Positions 1 to 5,816 of a DNA stretch of 12,464 nt are shown here, piece by piece. Where the stretch lies: contig JACMOG010000604.1 in NCBI GenBank assembly GCA_014378125.1, positions 1 to 12,464 on the forward strand. Direction: 5' to 3'. A program made the translations under genes and the position numbers. The notes below the pieces were generated by a model. That model did not search any database. It was given only the letters and a program-made list of their open reading frames with translations, and was not told the DNA's origin. The DNA is from Vitreoscilla sp. GTDB taxonomy: Bacteria > Pseudomonadota > Gammaproteobacteria > Burkholderiales > Burkholderiaceae. Each line of letters starts with the position of its first letter. Position 1 is the first letter of the stretch.

Positions 1-138
1 GAATACCAGGCCCCAGCCGAAGGTGTCGTAGGACCGGTTGCGTTGCACCACCGTGATGTCGTGGCCCGGATCGAGCTTCTTCATCAGGAGAGCGAACGTG
101 TGGCCGGCGGGGCCGCCGCCGATGCAGACGATGCGCAT
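1..138 (-). CDS. FAD-dependent monooxygenase, anthraniloyl-/salicylyl-CoA 5-hydroxylase type (N-terminal fragment)
   Basis: The first 46 codons of a gene that runs off the left edge on the minus strand, starting at the ATG at 138. It opens [12 protein letters not shown], the GxGxxG dinucleotide-binding motif of a flavoprotein Rossmann fold, and reaches a DTFGWG segment near residue 39. That layout is what I recall for the N-terminus of the large salicylyl-CoA 5-hydroxylase / 2-aminobenzoyl-CoA monooxygenase family (usual length about 770-790 residues). These enzymes hydroxylate CoA-thioesters of aromatic acids. Lying back to back with kynU-kynA, whose product is anthranilate, the 2-aminobenzoyl-CoA type is the more likely, but this is inferred. 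Three positions look unusual from memory of the family: His-Thr at 13-14 where Leu-Tyr is usual, and Gln32 where the glutamate that contacts FAD ribose is usual. Other FAD hydroxylases cannot be fully excluded from 46 residues. Confidence 0.75.
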   Translation of the reverse strand, partial: MRIVCIGGGPAGHTFALLMKKLDPGHDITVVQRNRSYDTFGWGLVF

Positions 139-192
139 GCTGTCCTCGGCTATCCTGGAACGGGCTTCCGCACGGAACCCGGCGGAAGATAC

Positions 193-221
193 TTGAGGTG
201 TGAATAGTTCAATACTAAACT
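193..221 (+). promoter_or_regulatory. Candidate sigma-70 promoter for kynU-kynA
   Basis: TTGAGG (193-198) and TAAACT (216-221) are 17 bases apart, each matching 4 of 6 consensus bases. They lie in the only A/T-rich stretch of the gap between the divergent monooxygenase and kynU. Transcription would start near 228, about 74 bases before the kynU ATG. This is pattern matching only. Confidence 0.4.
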
Positions 222-222
222 A
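205..222. promoter_or_regulatory. Inverted repeat in the divergent promoter, candidate operator
   Basis: TAGTT (205-209) and AACTA (218-222) form a 5-bp inverted repeat with 8 bases between, overlapping the candidate -10 box of kynU. In the shared region between two catabolic transcription units this is where a repressor would sit. The regulator is unknown. Kynurenine genes in related bacteria are controlled by an Lrp-type regulator (KynR), but I cannot assign this site to it. Confidence 0.25.
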
Positions 223-301
223 ATCATTTCGGGTCCCGCGAGCGGGTCTCCACGGTGGACGTGGGATCGGTGGCCGGGGCTCCAGGCCGAGGAGTGACCG
301 G

Positions 302-1618
302 ATGATCTCGAGAGACGAGTGCGCGCGCCGCGACGCGGCCGATGCGCTGGCGCCGCTGCGCGAGCTTTTCATGCTGCCAGAAGGCGTGATCTATGTCGAC
401 GGCAATTCGCTGGGCGCGTTGCCGCGCGCCACGCCGGCCCGCGTGGCGGCGGCGGTGCAGCAGGAATGGGGCGACGGCCTGATCCGCAGCTGGAACGACG
501 CCGGGTGGATGTCGTTGCCGCAGCGCGTGGGCGACCGCACCGGCGCCCTCGTCGGCGCAAAGCCGGGCGAATGCGTGGCGGCCGACCCGACCCCGGTGAA
601 CCCGTTCAGGGTGCCCAGCGCGGCCTCGCGCAGCGTGCGCGCCGCCGCGCCTTCCCGGCGAGTGATCGTGAGCGAGCGCCAGAACTTTCCCACCGACCTC
701 TACATCGCCGAGGGCCTGTGCCGCGAGCTGGGCTGGTCGCTCGAACTGCTGGAACCGGCGGCCATCGTCCAACGCCTGTCCGACGGCCGCGGCGCCGACG
801 TCGCCATCGTGATGCTCACGCAGGTGAACTACCGCACCGGCGCGCTGCACGACATGGCCGAGATGACCGCGCTGGCGCACGCCGCGGGCGCGTTGTCGGT
901 GTGGGACCTGGCGCACAGCGCCGGCGCGCTGCCCGTGGATCTTCACGGCGCCGACGCCGACTTCGCCATCGGCTGCGGCTACAAGTTCCTCAACGGCGGC
1001 CCCGGCTCGCCGGCGTTCGTGTGGGCGCATCCGCGCCACGCCGGCCGCTTCTGTCAGCCGCTGTCCGGCTGGATGGGCCATGCCGCGCCGTTCACGTTCC
1101 AGCCCGGCTACGAGCCCGCGCCGGGCATTGGCCGATTCCTGTGCGGCACGCCGGCGGTGCTCTCGCTGACCGCGCTGGAATGCGGCGTCGACACGCTGCA
1201 TGCCGCCGATCCGCTGGGCGGCATGGACGCGTTGCGCGCCAAATCCGTGGCGCTCACGGAGCTGTTCATCGCGCTGGTGGACGAGCGCTGCGCCGCGCTC
1301 GGCTTCGCGCTGGCCAGTCCGCGTGACGCCGGCGCGCGCGGAAGCCAGGTGAGCCTCACGCACGCGAGCGAGGACGGCCGGTCGCACGGCTACGCGATCA
1401 TGCAGGCGCTGATCGCGCGCGGCGTGATCGGCGACTTCCGCGCCGGCACGGGGGGCGACGCCCACGGCCCCGCGCTGCCCGACATCCTGCGCTTCGGCTT
1501 CACCCCGCTGTACCTGCGCTTCGTCGACGTGCACGACGCCGTGGAGCATCTGGTGCGGGCCACGCAGGCGGGCGAGCATCGCGAGGCCCGTTTCAACCAG
1601 CGTTCGGCCGTCACCTGA
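302..1618 (+). CDS. kynU: Kynureninase
   Basis: Cytosolic PLP enzyme that cleaves L-kynurenine to anthranilate and L-alanine. The 438-residue product keeps family landmarks at their usual numbers: [12 protein letters not shown] (30-41), FPTD (129-132), VNYRTG (175-180), Asp202 and His205 in WDLAHSAG, the Schiff-base lysine Lys228 preceded by Tyr227, NGGPGSPAF (231-239), Trp257, RFLCGT (278-283) and FGFTPLY (398-404). The ATG at 302 has a GAGGAG ribosome site at 289-294. Bacterial kynureninases are usually about 415-420 residues; the excess is an insert near 381-392 and a longer tail. The loop that normally reads about D-[ST]-T-S-V-N-L-F-K reads D-P-T-P-V-N-P-F-R here, with proline at residue 98, a PLP-phosphate contact in homologues. 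The family is certain; full activity is not. It ends 11 bases before kynA and is surely co-transcribed with it. Confidence 0.95.
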   Translation: MISRDECARRDAADALAPLRELFMLPEGVIYVDGNSLGALPRATPARVAAAVQQEWGDGLIRSWNDAGWMSLPQRVGDRTGALVGAKPGECVAADPTPVNPFRVPSAASRSVRAAAPSRRVIVSERQNFPTDLYIAEGLCRELGWSLELLEPAAIVQRLSDGRGADVAIVMLTQVNYRTGALHDMAEMTALAHAAGALSVWDLAHSAGALPVDLHGADADFAIGCGYKFLNGGPGSPAFVWAHPRHAGRFCQPLSGWMGHAAPFTFQPGYEPAPGIGRFLCGTPAVLSLTALECGVDTLHAADPLGGMDALRAKSVALTELFIALVDERCAALGFALASPRDAGARGSQVSLTHASEDGRSHGYAIMQALIARGVIGDFRAGTGGDAHGPALPDILRFGFTPLYLRFVDVHDAVEHLVRATQAGEHREARFNQRSAVT

Positions 1619-1629
1619 GGGACAGCGCC

Positions 1630-2535
1630 ATGACCGACAACGACGACACCGCCGGCCGCTGCCCGATGGGCCACGGCGCCGCGCCCGCGCAAACCGACGC
1701 GGCGGGCGAACGCATCGTGGCGGAGGAGGGCGCGCAGCTCGATTTCAAGGAGGACATGAGCTACGGTGACTACCTCCACCTCGACCAGGTGCTCACCGCG
1801 CAGCACCCGCTGTCGCCCGACCACAACGAGATGCTGTTCATCGTGCAGCACCAGACGTCCGAGCTGTGGATGAGGCTGATGCTGCACGAGCTGCGCGCGG
1901 CCGTGTCCGCCATCGCCGCCGACCAGCTGGGCACGGCGTTCAAGATGCTCGCCCGCGTGAGCCGCATCATGGAGCAGCTGGTGCACGCCTGGGACGTGCT
2001 GGCCACCATGACGCCACCCGAATACTCGGCGATCCGACCCTACCTGTCGGCCAGCAGCGGATTCCAGAGCTACCAGTACCGCTGCATCGAGTTCACGCTG
2101 GGCAACAAGAACGCGGCCATGCTCAAGCCGCATGCCCACCGCCCCGACCTGCTGGCGCAGGTGGACGCGGCGTTCCGCGCGCCGTCGCTGTACGACGAGA
2201 GCCTGCGCCTGCTGGCGCGCCGCGGCGTGCCCGTGCCTGCCGATCGTCTCGAGCGCGACTGGACGCTGCCTTACGTTGAAAGCGACGCGGTGACCGACGC
2301 CTGGCTGCAGGTGTACCGCGAGCCCGACAAGCATTGGGACCTGTACCAACTGGGCGAGGAACTCACCGACCTCGAGGACACGTTCCGGCTCTGGCGGTTT
2401 CGCCACGTGACCACGGTGCAACGCATCATCGGCTTCAAGCGCGGCACCGGCGGAACCGGGGGCGTGAGCTACCTGCGCAAGATGCTCGACACGGAGCTGT
2501 TCCCCGAGGTCTGGGCCTTGCGCACGCAGCTTTGA
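1630..2535 (+). CDS. kynA: Tryptophan 2,3-dioxygenase
   Basis: Heme enzyme that opens the tryptophan indole ring with O2 to give N-formylkynurenine, the first step of the kynurenine pathway. The product is 301 residues, close to the bacterial norm. Visible landmarks: [13 protein letters not shown] (43-55); [11 protein letters not shown] with distal His74; [13 protein letters not shown] with Arg136, which holds the substrate carboxylate in homologues; the axial heme ligand His259 in [17 protein letters not shown]; and Thr273 in the GTGGT loop. All known key residues are present, so it should be active. The first 38 residues are a variable extension containing CPMGHG. The ribosome site GAGGGA (1617-1622) overlaps the kynU stop, consistent with coupled translation. 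It is the last gene of the kynU-kynA unit; a strong hairpin follows. Confidence 0.97.
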   Translation: MTDNDDTAGRCPMGHGAAPAQTDAAGERIVAEEGAQLDFKEDMSYGDYLHLDQVLTAQHPLSPDHNEMLFIVQHQTSELWMRLMLHELRAAVSAIAADQLGTAFKMLARVSRIMEQLVHAWDVLATMTPPEYSAIRPYLSASSGFQSYQYRCIEFTLGNKNAAMLKPHAHRPDLLAQVDAAFRAPSLYDESLRLLARRGVPVPADRLERDWTLPYVESDAVTDAWLQVYREPDKHWDLYQLGEELTDLEDTFRLWRFRHVTTVQRIIGFKRGTGGTGGVSYLRKMLDTELFPEVWALRTQL

Positions 2536-2538
2536 CTG

Positions 2539-2567
2539 CTCGACAGTAGCATGGCGATACTGTCGAG
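2539..2567 (+). terminator. Hairpin after kynA, possible terminator
   Basis: Perfect 10-bp inverted repeat CTCGACAGTA / TACTGTCGAG around a 9-base loop, starting 3 bases after the kynA stop. There is no T-run after it, so it is not a canonical intrinsic terminator. It may instead protect the mRNA end, act with Rho, or be a protein-binding palindrome. It is less GC-rich than its surroundings, which makes the exact symmetry more notable. Confidence 0.45.
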
Positions 2568-2645
2568 TTGATGTGTAAAGACTGCCGATACCGTCCCGTT
2601 GAAGGGTGTAACTGACGTCCTTTATTGCCGCAAACCCTTCATATT

Positions 2646-2669
2646 GGCCTTAGCATTCGGCCTTAGCAT
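2646..2669. repeat. Tandem direct repeat upstream of the L,D-transpeptidase gene
   Basis: GGCCTTAGCAT occurs at 2646-2656 and again at 2659-2669, a 13-base period. The second copy lies 79 bases before the downstream ATG. It could be a pair of binding sites for an activator or repressor; no regulator can be named. I find no convincing -35/-10 pair in this gap. Confidence 0.5.
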
Positions 2670-2678
2670 GTAGGACAA

Positions 2679-2719
2679 GGGCGCGAAATCGTGCCCGTCT
2701 CCAGCACTTACGGCTGGGG
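2679..2719 (+). promoter_or_regulatory. Two consecutive hairpins in the leader of the L,D-transpeptidase gene
   Basis: GGGCGCG / CGTGCCC (2679-2685 / 2690-2696, loop AAAT, one G-U pair) is followed at once by CTCCAGC / GCTGGGG (2699-2705 / 2713-2719, 7-base loop, one G-U pair). Both lie just ahead of the ribosome site at 2736-2740. If transcribed they would give a structured 5' leader, but in such GC-rich DNA short stems also arise by chance. Confidence 0.3.
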
Positions 2720-2747
2720 CAACGAGCGGTAATACAGGAACGTCACG

Positions 2748-3458
2748 ATGAATTTCTGGGGCAAGCTGGCAGTCGCCGCATCGGTCGCGTGGATCTCCTC
2801 CACGGCAAGCGCACTCACCGACCCGATGTCTCGCCCCGGCGAGTCCTCCGCCACGGCCTCCGCGCTGACGTCGGTCGACGCCTCGGCCGACGCCCGCTAC
2901 GTCGAGCACTGGATCCACGAGAAGGGAGACGACCACGGACGCCCTTTCGTGATCGTCGACAAGAAGTCGGCGCGCATCTACGTGTTCGGCGCCGGCGGCA
3001 GCCTCGTGGGCATGTCTTCCACCATCCTGGGCCAGTCGCGCGGTGACATTCCCGTGCCCGGCGCCGGCGCGAAGAACCCGGCCAACCTGCTGCCCGACGA
3101 GCGCAAGACGCCCGCCGGCCGCTTCGAGTCGCAGCCCGGCCGCAACCTGCATGGTGAGCCGGTGGTATGGGTCGACTACGACACGGGTATCGCCATCCAC
3201 CGCGTGCGCCCGGGCATCTCGCAGACGCAGCGCACGGCCAGCCTGGCCTCGGAAGATCCCGACAACAAGCGCCTGTCGCTGGGTTGCGTGGTCGTGCCCG
3301 AGAGCTTTTTCCTGAACGTGGTGCTGCCCACGCTGGGCCGCGTGCATGGCACGGTCTACGTGCTGCCGGAAGACGAGCCGGTGCAGGCGATGTTCAACGA
3401 GCCGCGCGACATTGCCGTGGCTTCCGTGGCGCACCGCGTGGCCGTCAGCGCGCGCTAG
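2748..3458 (+). CDS. Exported L,D-transpeptidase (YkuD)-like protein
   Basis: 236 residues. The N-terminus has one positive charge and a hydrophobic core, with a likely signal-peptidase site after ASA at residue 22, so it is exported to the periplasm. The core resembles the YkuD/L,D-transpeptidase fold: RPFVIVDKKSARIYVF (65-80) is the typical opening strand, KTPAGRF (120-126) is the usual 'TPxGxF' element, and HR (151-152) precedes SLGC with Cys180. In the family, His and Cys of an H-x(n)-S-H-G-C motif cross-link peptidoglycan stem peptides or anchor lipoproteins. Here the His before GC is Leu and the following residues are VVV instead of the common (V/I)R(M/L), so it is a divergent member. 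The start is supported by AGGAA at 2736-2740. Its stop overlaps that of the convergent LysR gene. No LysM or other cell-wall binding domain is seen. Confidence 0.75.
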   Translation: MNFWGKLAVAASVAWISSTASALTDPMSRPGESSATASALTSVDASADARYVEHWIHEKGDDHGRPFVIVDKKSARIYVFGAGGSLVGMSSTILGQSRGDIPVPGAGAKNPANLLPDERKTPAGRFESQPGRNLHGEPVVWVDYDTGIAIHRVRPGISQTQRTASLASEDPDNKRLSLGCVVVPESFFLNVVLPTLGRVHGTVYVLPEDEPVQAMFNEPRDIAVASVAHRVAVSAR

Positions 3459-4411
3459 GCCTTGCCGAGCGCGAGTAGCGGGTCTGGCTTCGCAGGGGCC
3501 AGGCCCCCAGCGTGCAGCAGCGCCAGAGAACAGTCGAACTCGTGGCGCACCCAGTCGCGTAGCGCCACCAACGGCGGCCAGTCCTTCAACGCCGGCGGAT
3601 ACACCAGGCTGTAGGGCTGCACGCCGTCCAGCACCACCGACACGTCGAACAGCCGCGCCAGGCGTCCATCGCGCAACGCGTCGGCCGCCAGCAACTCGCG
3701 CACCACGGCCAGCCCCAGGCCCTGCTCGGTGGCCTGCAGCATCAACCCCACGTCGTTGAACGAGGCCACCGGCGTCGTGCGCGTGCGCACGCCCGCGGCC
3801 GCGAACCATTGCTCCCACACCTCGCCGTCGCCCAGCAGCGACTCGCGCGCCACGTCGGCCGGCTTGCCGTCGCGCAGGCGTCGCGCCACCGCGGGCGAGG
3901 CCACCGCGATGAATGGCGTGGGCGACTCGTAGAGCCGATTGCCCACCAGGCCCGCCCACGGCCCGCGGCCGGTGCGGATGGCGGCGTGGAAGCCTTCGCG
4001 CTGCAGGTCGACGAGGTGGGCCGACGCGTCGATCTCGATGGCGATGTCGGGATGGCGCTCGCGCCACAGGCCCAGCCGCGGCAGGAACCAGCGTTGCGCG
4101 AACGACGGCAGCATCGTCACGCGCAGGCCCTGGTCCGCGCCCTGCGCCGCCGCGGCGGCGGCCTGCACGCCGTCGTCCACCTGGGCGAGCGCGGGCGCCA
4201 CGTGGCGCAGCAGGGCCTGGCCGGCCGCGTTCAGGTGCACCCGGCGGCCACGGCGGTCGAACAGCGGGAAGCCCAGCCGGCTCTCCAGTTCGCCGATCTG
4301 CTGGCTGACGGCGCTGTGCGTGAGGTGCAGCGACTCGGCCGCGGCGCGCAGCGTCTGCTGCTGGGCCACGGCCACGAAGGTGGGCAGGAAGTTGAGTGGG
4401 ATGCGGGCCAT
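3455..4411 (-). CDS. LysR-family transcriptional regulator, GcvA-like
   Basis: 318-residue DNA-binding regulator. A winged helix-turn-helix occupies about residues 5-65, with the recognition helix near LTHSAVSQQIGELESRLG (30-47) and the wing RRGRRVHLNAAG (53-64). The effector domain follows from about 93 to 295, and WEQWFAAAG (199-207) resembles the GcvA/AmpR subgroup. The canonical domain ends near 300 (RDWVRHEF at 285-292); the last 18 residues are an extension, of which 302-306 are encoded by a GCC(A/T)GGC palindrome. The ATG at 4411 gives the expected N-terminus although no ribosome site precedes it, so the message may have a very short leader. It is divergent from the DUF1127-like gene across a 98-base gap with repeated TTGG half-sites, the classic layout in which a LysR protein controls itself and its neighbour. 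The ligand is unknown. Confidence 0.92.
   Translation of the reverse strand: MARIPLNFLPTFVAVAQQQTLRAAAESLHLTHSAVSQQIGELESRLGFPLFDRRGRRVHLNAAGQALLRHVAPALAQVDDGVQAAAAAAQGADQGLRVTMLPSFAQRWFLPRLGLWRERHPDIAIEIDASAHLVDLQREGFHAAIRTGRGPWAGLVGNRLYESPTPFIAVASPAVARRLRDGKPADVARESLLGDGEVWEQWFAAAGVRTRTTPVASFNDVGLMLQATEQGLGLAVVRELLAADALRDGRLARLFDVSVVLDGVQPYSLVYPPALKDWPPLVALRDWVRHEFDCSLALLHAGGLAPAKPDPLLALGKA
3495..3507. repeat. Short palindrome, GCCAGGC core, inside the LysR 3' end
   Basis: GGGGCCAGGCCCC, a perfect 6+1+6 palindrome. It encodes residues 302-306 (GGLAP) of the LysR protein, in the tail beyond the normal domain end. Related palindromes lie at 4766-4776, 4802-4814 and 5792-5804. Confidence 0.6.
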
Positions 4412-4486
4412 TGGTCAGTTGAGCTTACCAAAATTGGCAGAACTCGTCGCTATTCGCGCGCGGAACTTGATCTTATTCTGACCAAT
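4410..4486. promoter_or_regulatory. Divergent LysR / DUF1127 control region with TTGG half-sites
   Basis: ATTGGTCAG (4410-4418) and CTGACCAAT (4478-4486) form a perfect 9-bp inverted repeat separated by 59 bases. Between them ACCAA (4427-4431) and TTGGCAG (4434-4440) make a second, tight CCAA/TTGG pair. The left arm overlaps the LysR start codon; the right arm overlaps or abuts a TATTCT -10-like box (4474-4479) for the DUF1127-like gene. Widely spaced half-sites flanking a promoter suit a LysR tetramer that bends DNA. That this LysR binds here is inferred. Confidence 0.5.
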
Positions 4487-4509
4487 ATCGACGTCCACTG
4501 GAGATTGCC

Positions 4510-4764
4510 ATGACCACCATCACCGTCACCCTGACCGTTTCGACGTCGCGCGGCATTCGCTTGCTGGAGGCGTGGGTACGCTGGTTCGGCCGCTCCGTGG
4601 TCACCCGCGAGGCCGTCGACCAGGCCTGGATCGACTCGGGCCTCGGGCGCCTCAACAGCGCCACGCTGGAGGATATCGGCGCGCCGCCGAGGCTCGTCGA
4701 CGAGGCGCACCGGCGCGAGGCCTGGAAGCTGCTGGGCGCGCTCGACGCGACGCACCATTTCTGA
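4510..4764 (+). CDS. Small DUF1127-like protein
   Basis: 84 residues. The C-terminal half contains RLNSATLEDIGAPPRLVDE (48-66), which resembles the 'L-x-D-I-G-(L/I)-x-R' signature of the DUF1127 (YjiS) family. The N-terminal half holds an amphipathic, tryptophan-bearing helix (LLEAWVRWFG, 18-27) as in that family. The function of most DUF1127 proteins is unknown; some alphaproteobacterial members affect RNA turnover and phosphate or stress responses. The ATG has GGAG at 4500-4503. It starts 98 bases from the divergent LysR gene and is probably its regulatory target. The stop is followed within 2 bases by the paired palindromes at 4764-4815. No signal peptide or membrane segment is seen. The family call rests mainly on the DIG motif. 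Confidence 0.7.
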   Translation: MTTITVTLTVSTSRGIRLLEAWVRWFGRSVVTREAVDQAWIDSGLGRLNSATLEDIGAPPRLVDEAHRREAWKLLGALDATHHF

Positions 4765-4815
4765 AGGGCCAGGCCCCTTTCTGAACTTCTGGGGCCTCTG
4801 AGGGGCCTGGCCCCT
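4764..4815. terminator. Paired palindromes between convergent genes, likely bidirectional terminator
   Basis: AGGGGCCTGGCCCCT (4801-4815) is itself a perfect palindrome and is also the reverse complement of 4764-4778 except for one base. The pair can therefore fold either as one 15-bp stem with a 22-base loop or as two small hairpins. It lies between the stop of the DUF1127-like gene and the stop of the alpha/beta-hydrolase gene, where a two-way terminator is expected. TTTCT after the left arm is a weak T-run for the plus direction. Confidence 0.5.
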
Positions 4816-4824
4816 CCGTGGTTT

Positions 4825-5748
4825 CTACAGGGTGGCGCGGAAGCGCAGGTAGTCCTCGGCGGCCTGTTGCGGCCGCTCGATCATCGGCGCGTGGCCCACA
4901 TGCGGCATCACGATGGCCTGCGCGTTGGGCAGCAGCGACTTCAGCACGGGCACCGTGCCCACGGACAGCGCCCGGTCCTCGTCGCCCCACACGATGAGCG
5001 TGGGCGTGGGCAGGCCCTTGATTGCGCCGCTCACCGAGTCGGCGGCGATCTGCTGGAACACCGTGCGCTCGAGATCCTGGTTCGCCATGCGCTCGCGCGC
5101 CAGCTCGTCCATCACCGACCCGGGGATCCACGGCGGGTCGCTCATCACGAAGCGGACGAACGCCGGGTAGTCGCTCTCCTTGGTGATCATCAGCGGGTTG
5201 GTGCCCGTGGTGGTGATGATCCTCGCGAGCTCGCCGGGCGGCGCCTCGCCGATGCCCGCGCAGTCGATCAGCCACAGGCTGGCCACCTCATGCGGATATT
5301 GGGCCGCGAGGCTCATCGAGATGCCGCCGCCCATCGAGTTGCCGCCGAGGTCGTAGCGCGACAGTTGCAGCGCCTGCGTGAACGCGTGCAGGCGTCGGGC
5401 CTGCGCGGCGTAGTGGTAGTCGACATCGGCCCGGTGCGCCGACTCGCCGAAGCCCACGAGGTCGGGCGCGATCACGCGGTAGTGCGGGGTGAGGTAGCGC
5501 GCCACGCGGGTGAAGTTGTCCTTGTCGGCGCCGAAGCCGTGCACCAGCACCAGCGGCGCGCCCGTGCCGCCGTCCAGGTAGACCATGTGCGTGCCGTCGG
5601 GCAGCGTCAGCTCCTTGCGGACGAGGTTCGCGCGCGAGCGCTCCATCGCGTAGGCCGACTGCTTCAGCGACGGGCCCACGCCGCATCCGACGAGGGCAGC
5701 GGCAGCGATCGCGCAGGCGATCAGGAGGGATTGCAGGGACGGTCGCAT
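4825..5748 (-). CDS. Lipoprotein alpha/beta-hydrolase (lipase/esterase-like)
   Basis: 307 residues from the ATG at 5748. The N-terminus is a lipoprotein signal peptide: Arg2, a hydrophobic stretch, then LVGC with the lipidated Cys22, so the enzyme should be membrane-anchored in the periplasm or outer membrane. The hydrolase fold shows VHGFGADKDNF (69-79, oxyanion loop), DLVGFGES (96-103), the nucleophile elbow GNSMGG with Ser138, the acid in WGDED (Asp258) and His286 in HVGHAPM. The HGFG-x-x-KDNF segment recalls cold-active lipases of the Moraxella Lip3 type, but the substrate is not shown by sequence. A GTG at 5769 would add seven residues; neither start has a clear ribosome site, and the shorter form gives the more typical signal peptide. 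It lies downstream of, and on the same strand as, the broken HD-GYP gene. Confidence 0.88.
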   Translation of the reverse strand: MRPSLQSLLIACAIAAAALVGCGVGPSLKQSAYAMERSRANLVRKELTLPDGTHMVYLDGGTGAPLVLVHGFGADKDNFTRVARYLTPHYRVIAPDLVGFGESAHRADVDYHYAAQARRLHAFTQALQLSRYDLGGNSMGGGISMSLAAQYPHEVASLWLIDCAGIGEAPPGELARIITTTGTNPLMITKESDYPAFVRFVMSDPPWIPGSVMDELARERMANQDLERTVFQQIAADSVSGAIKGLPTPTLIVWGDEDRALSVGTVPVLKSLLPNAQAIVMPHVGHAPMIERPQQAAEDYLRFRATL

Positions 5749-5791
5749 GCGAAGAGTCGGAGTTGACACGAGGATGTCACTGTAATCTGTC

Positions 5792-5804
5792 GGTGCCAGG
5801 CACC
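5792..5804. repeat. Short palindrome, GCCAGGC core, between the HD-GYP and hydrolase genes
   Basis: GGTGCCAGGCACC is a perfect 6+1+6 palindrome 12 bases past the HD-GYP stop and 43 bases before the hydrolase ATG. It shares the GG-x-GCC-(A/T)-GGC-x-CC plan with the elements at 3495, 4766 and 4802. It could form a small hairpin between the two minus-strand genes; no T-run follows. Confidence 0.55.
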
Positions 5805-5816
5805 TTCAGCCTTGAC

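Noticed and set aside
224..1579. A 451-codon open frame antisense to kynU
   Set aside because: Composition typical of an antisense shadow in GC-rich DNA; the plus-strand gene is a clear kynureninase with a good ribosome site.
2539..2567. LexA/SOS box after kynA
   Set aside because: The half-sites are ACAG...CTGT, pointing outward, not the CTGT...ACAG arrangement of LexA sites.
2601..2640. GAAGGGT / ACCCTTC inverted repeat as a terminator
   Set aside because: The arms are only 7 bp with a 26-base loop and no T-run; too weak to call.
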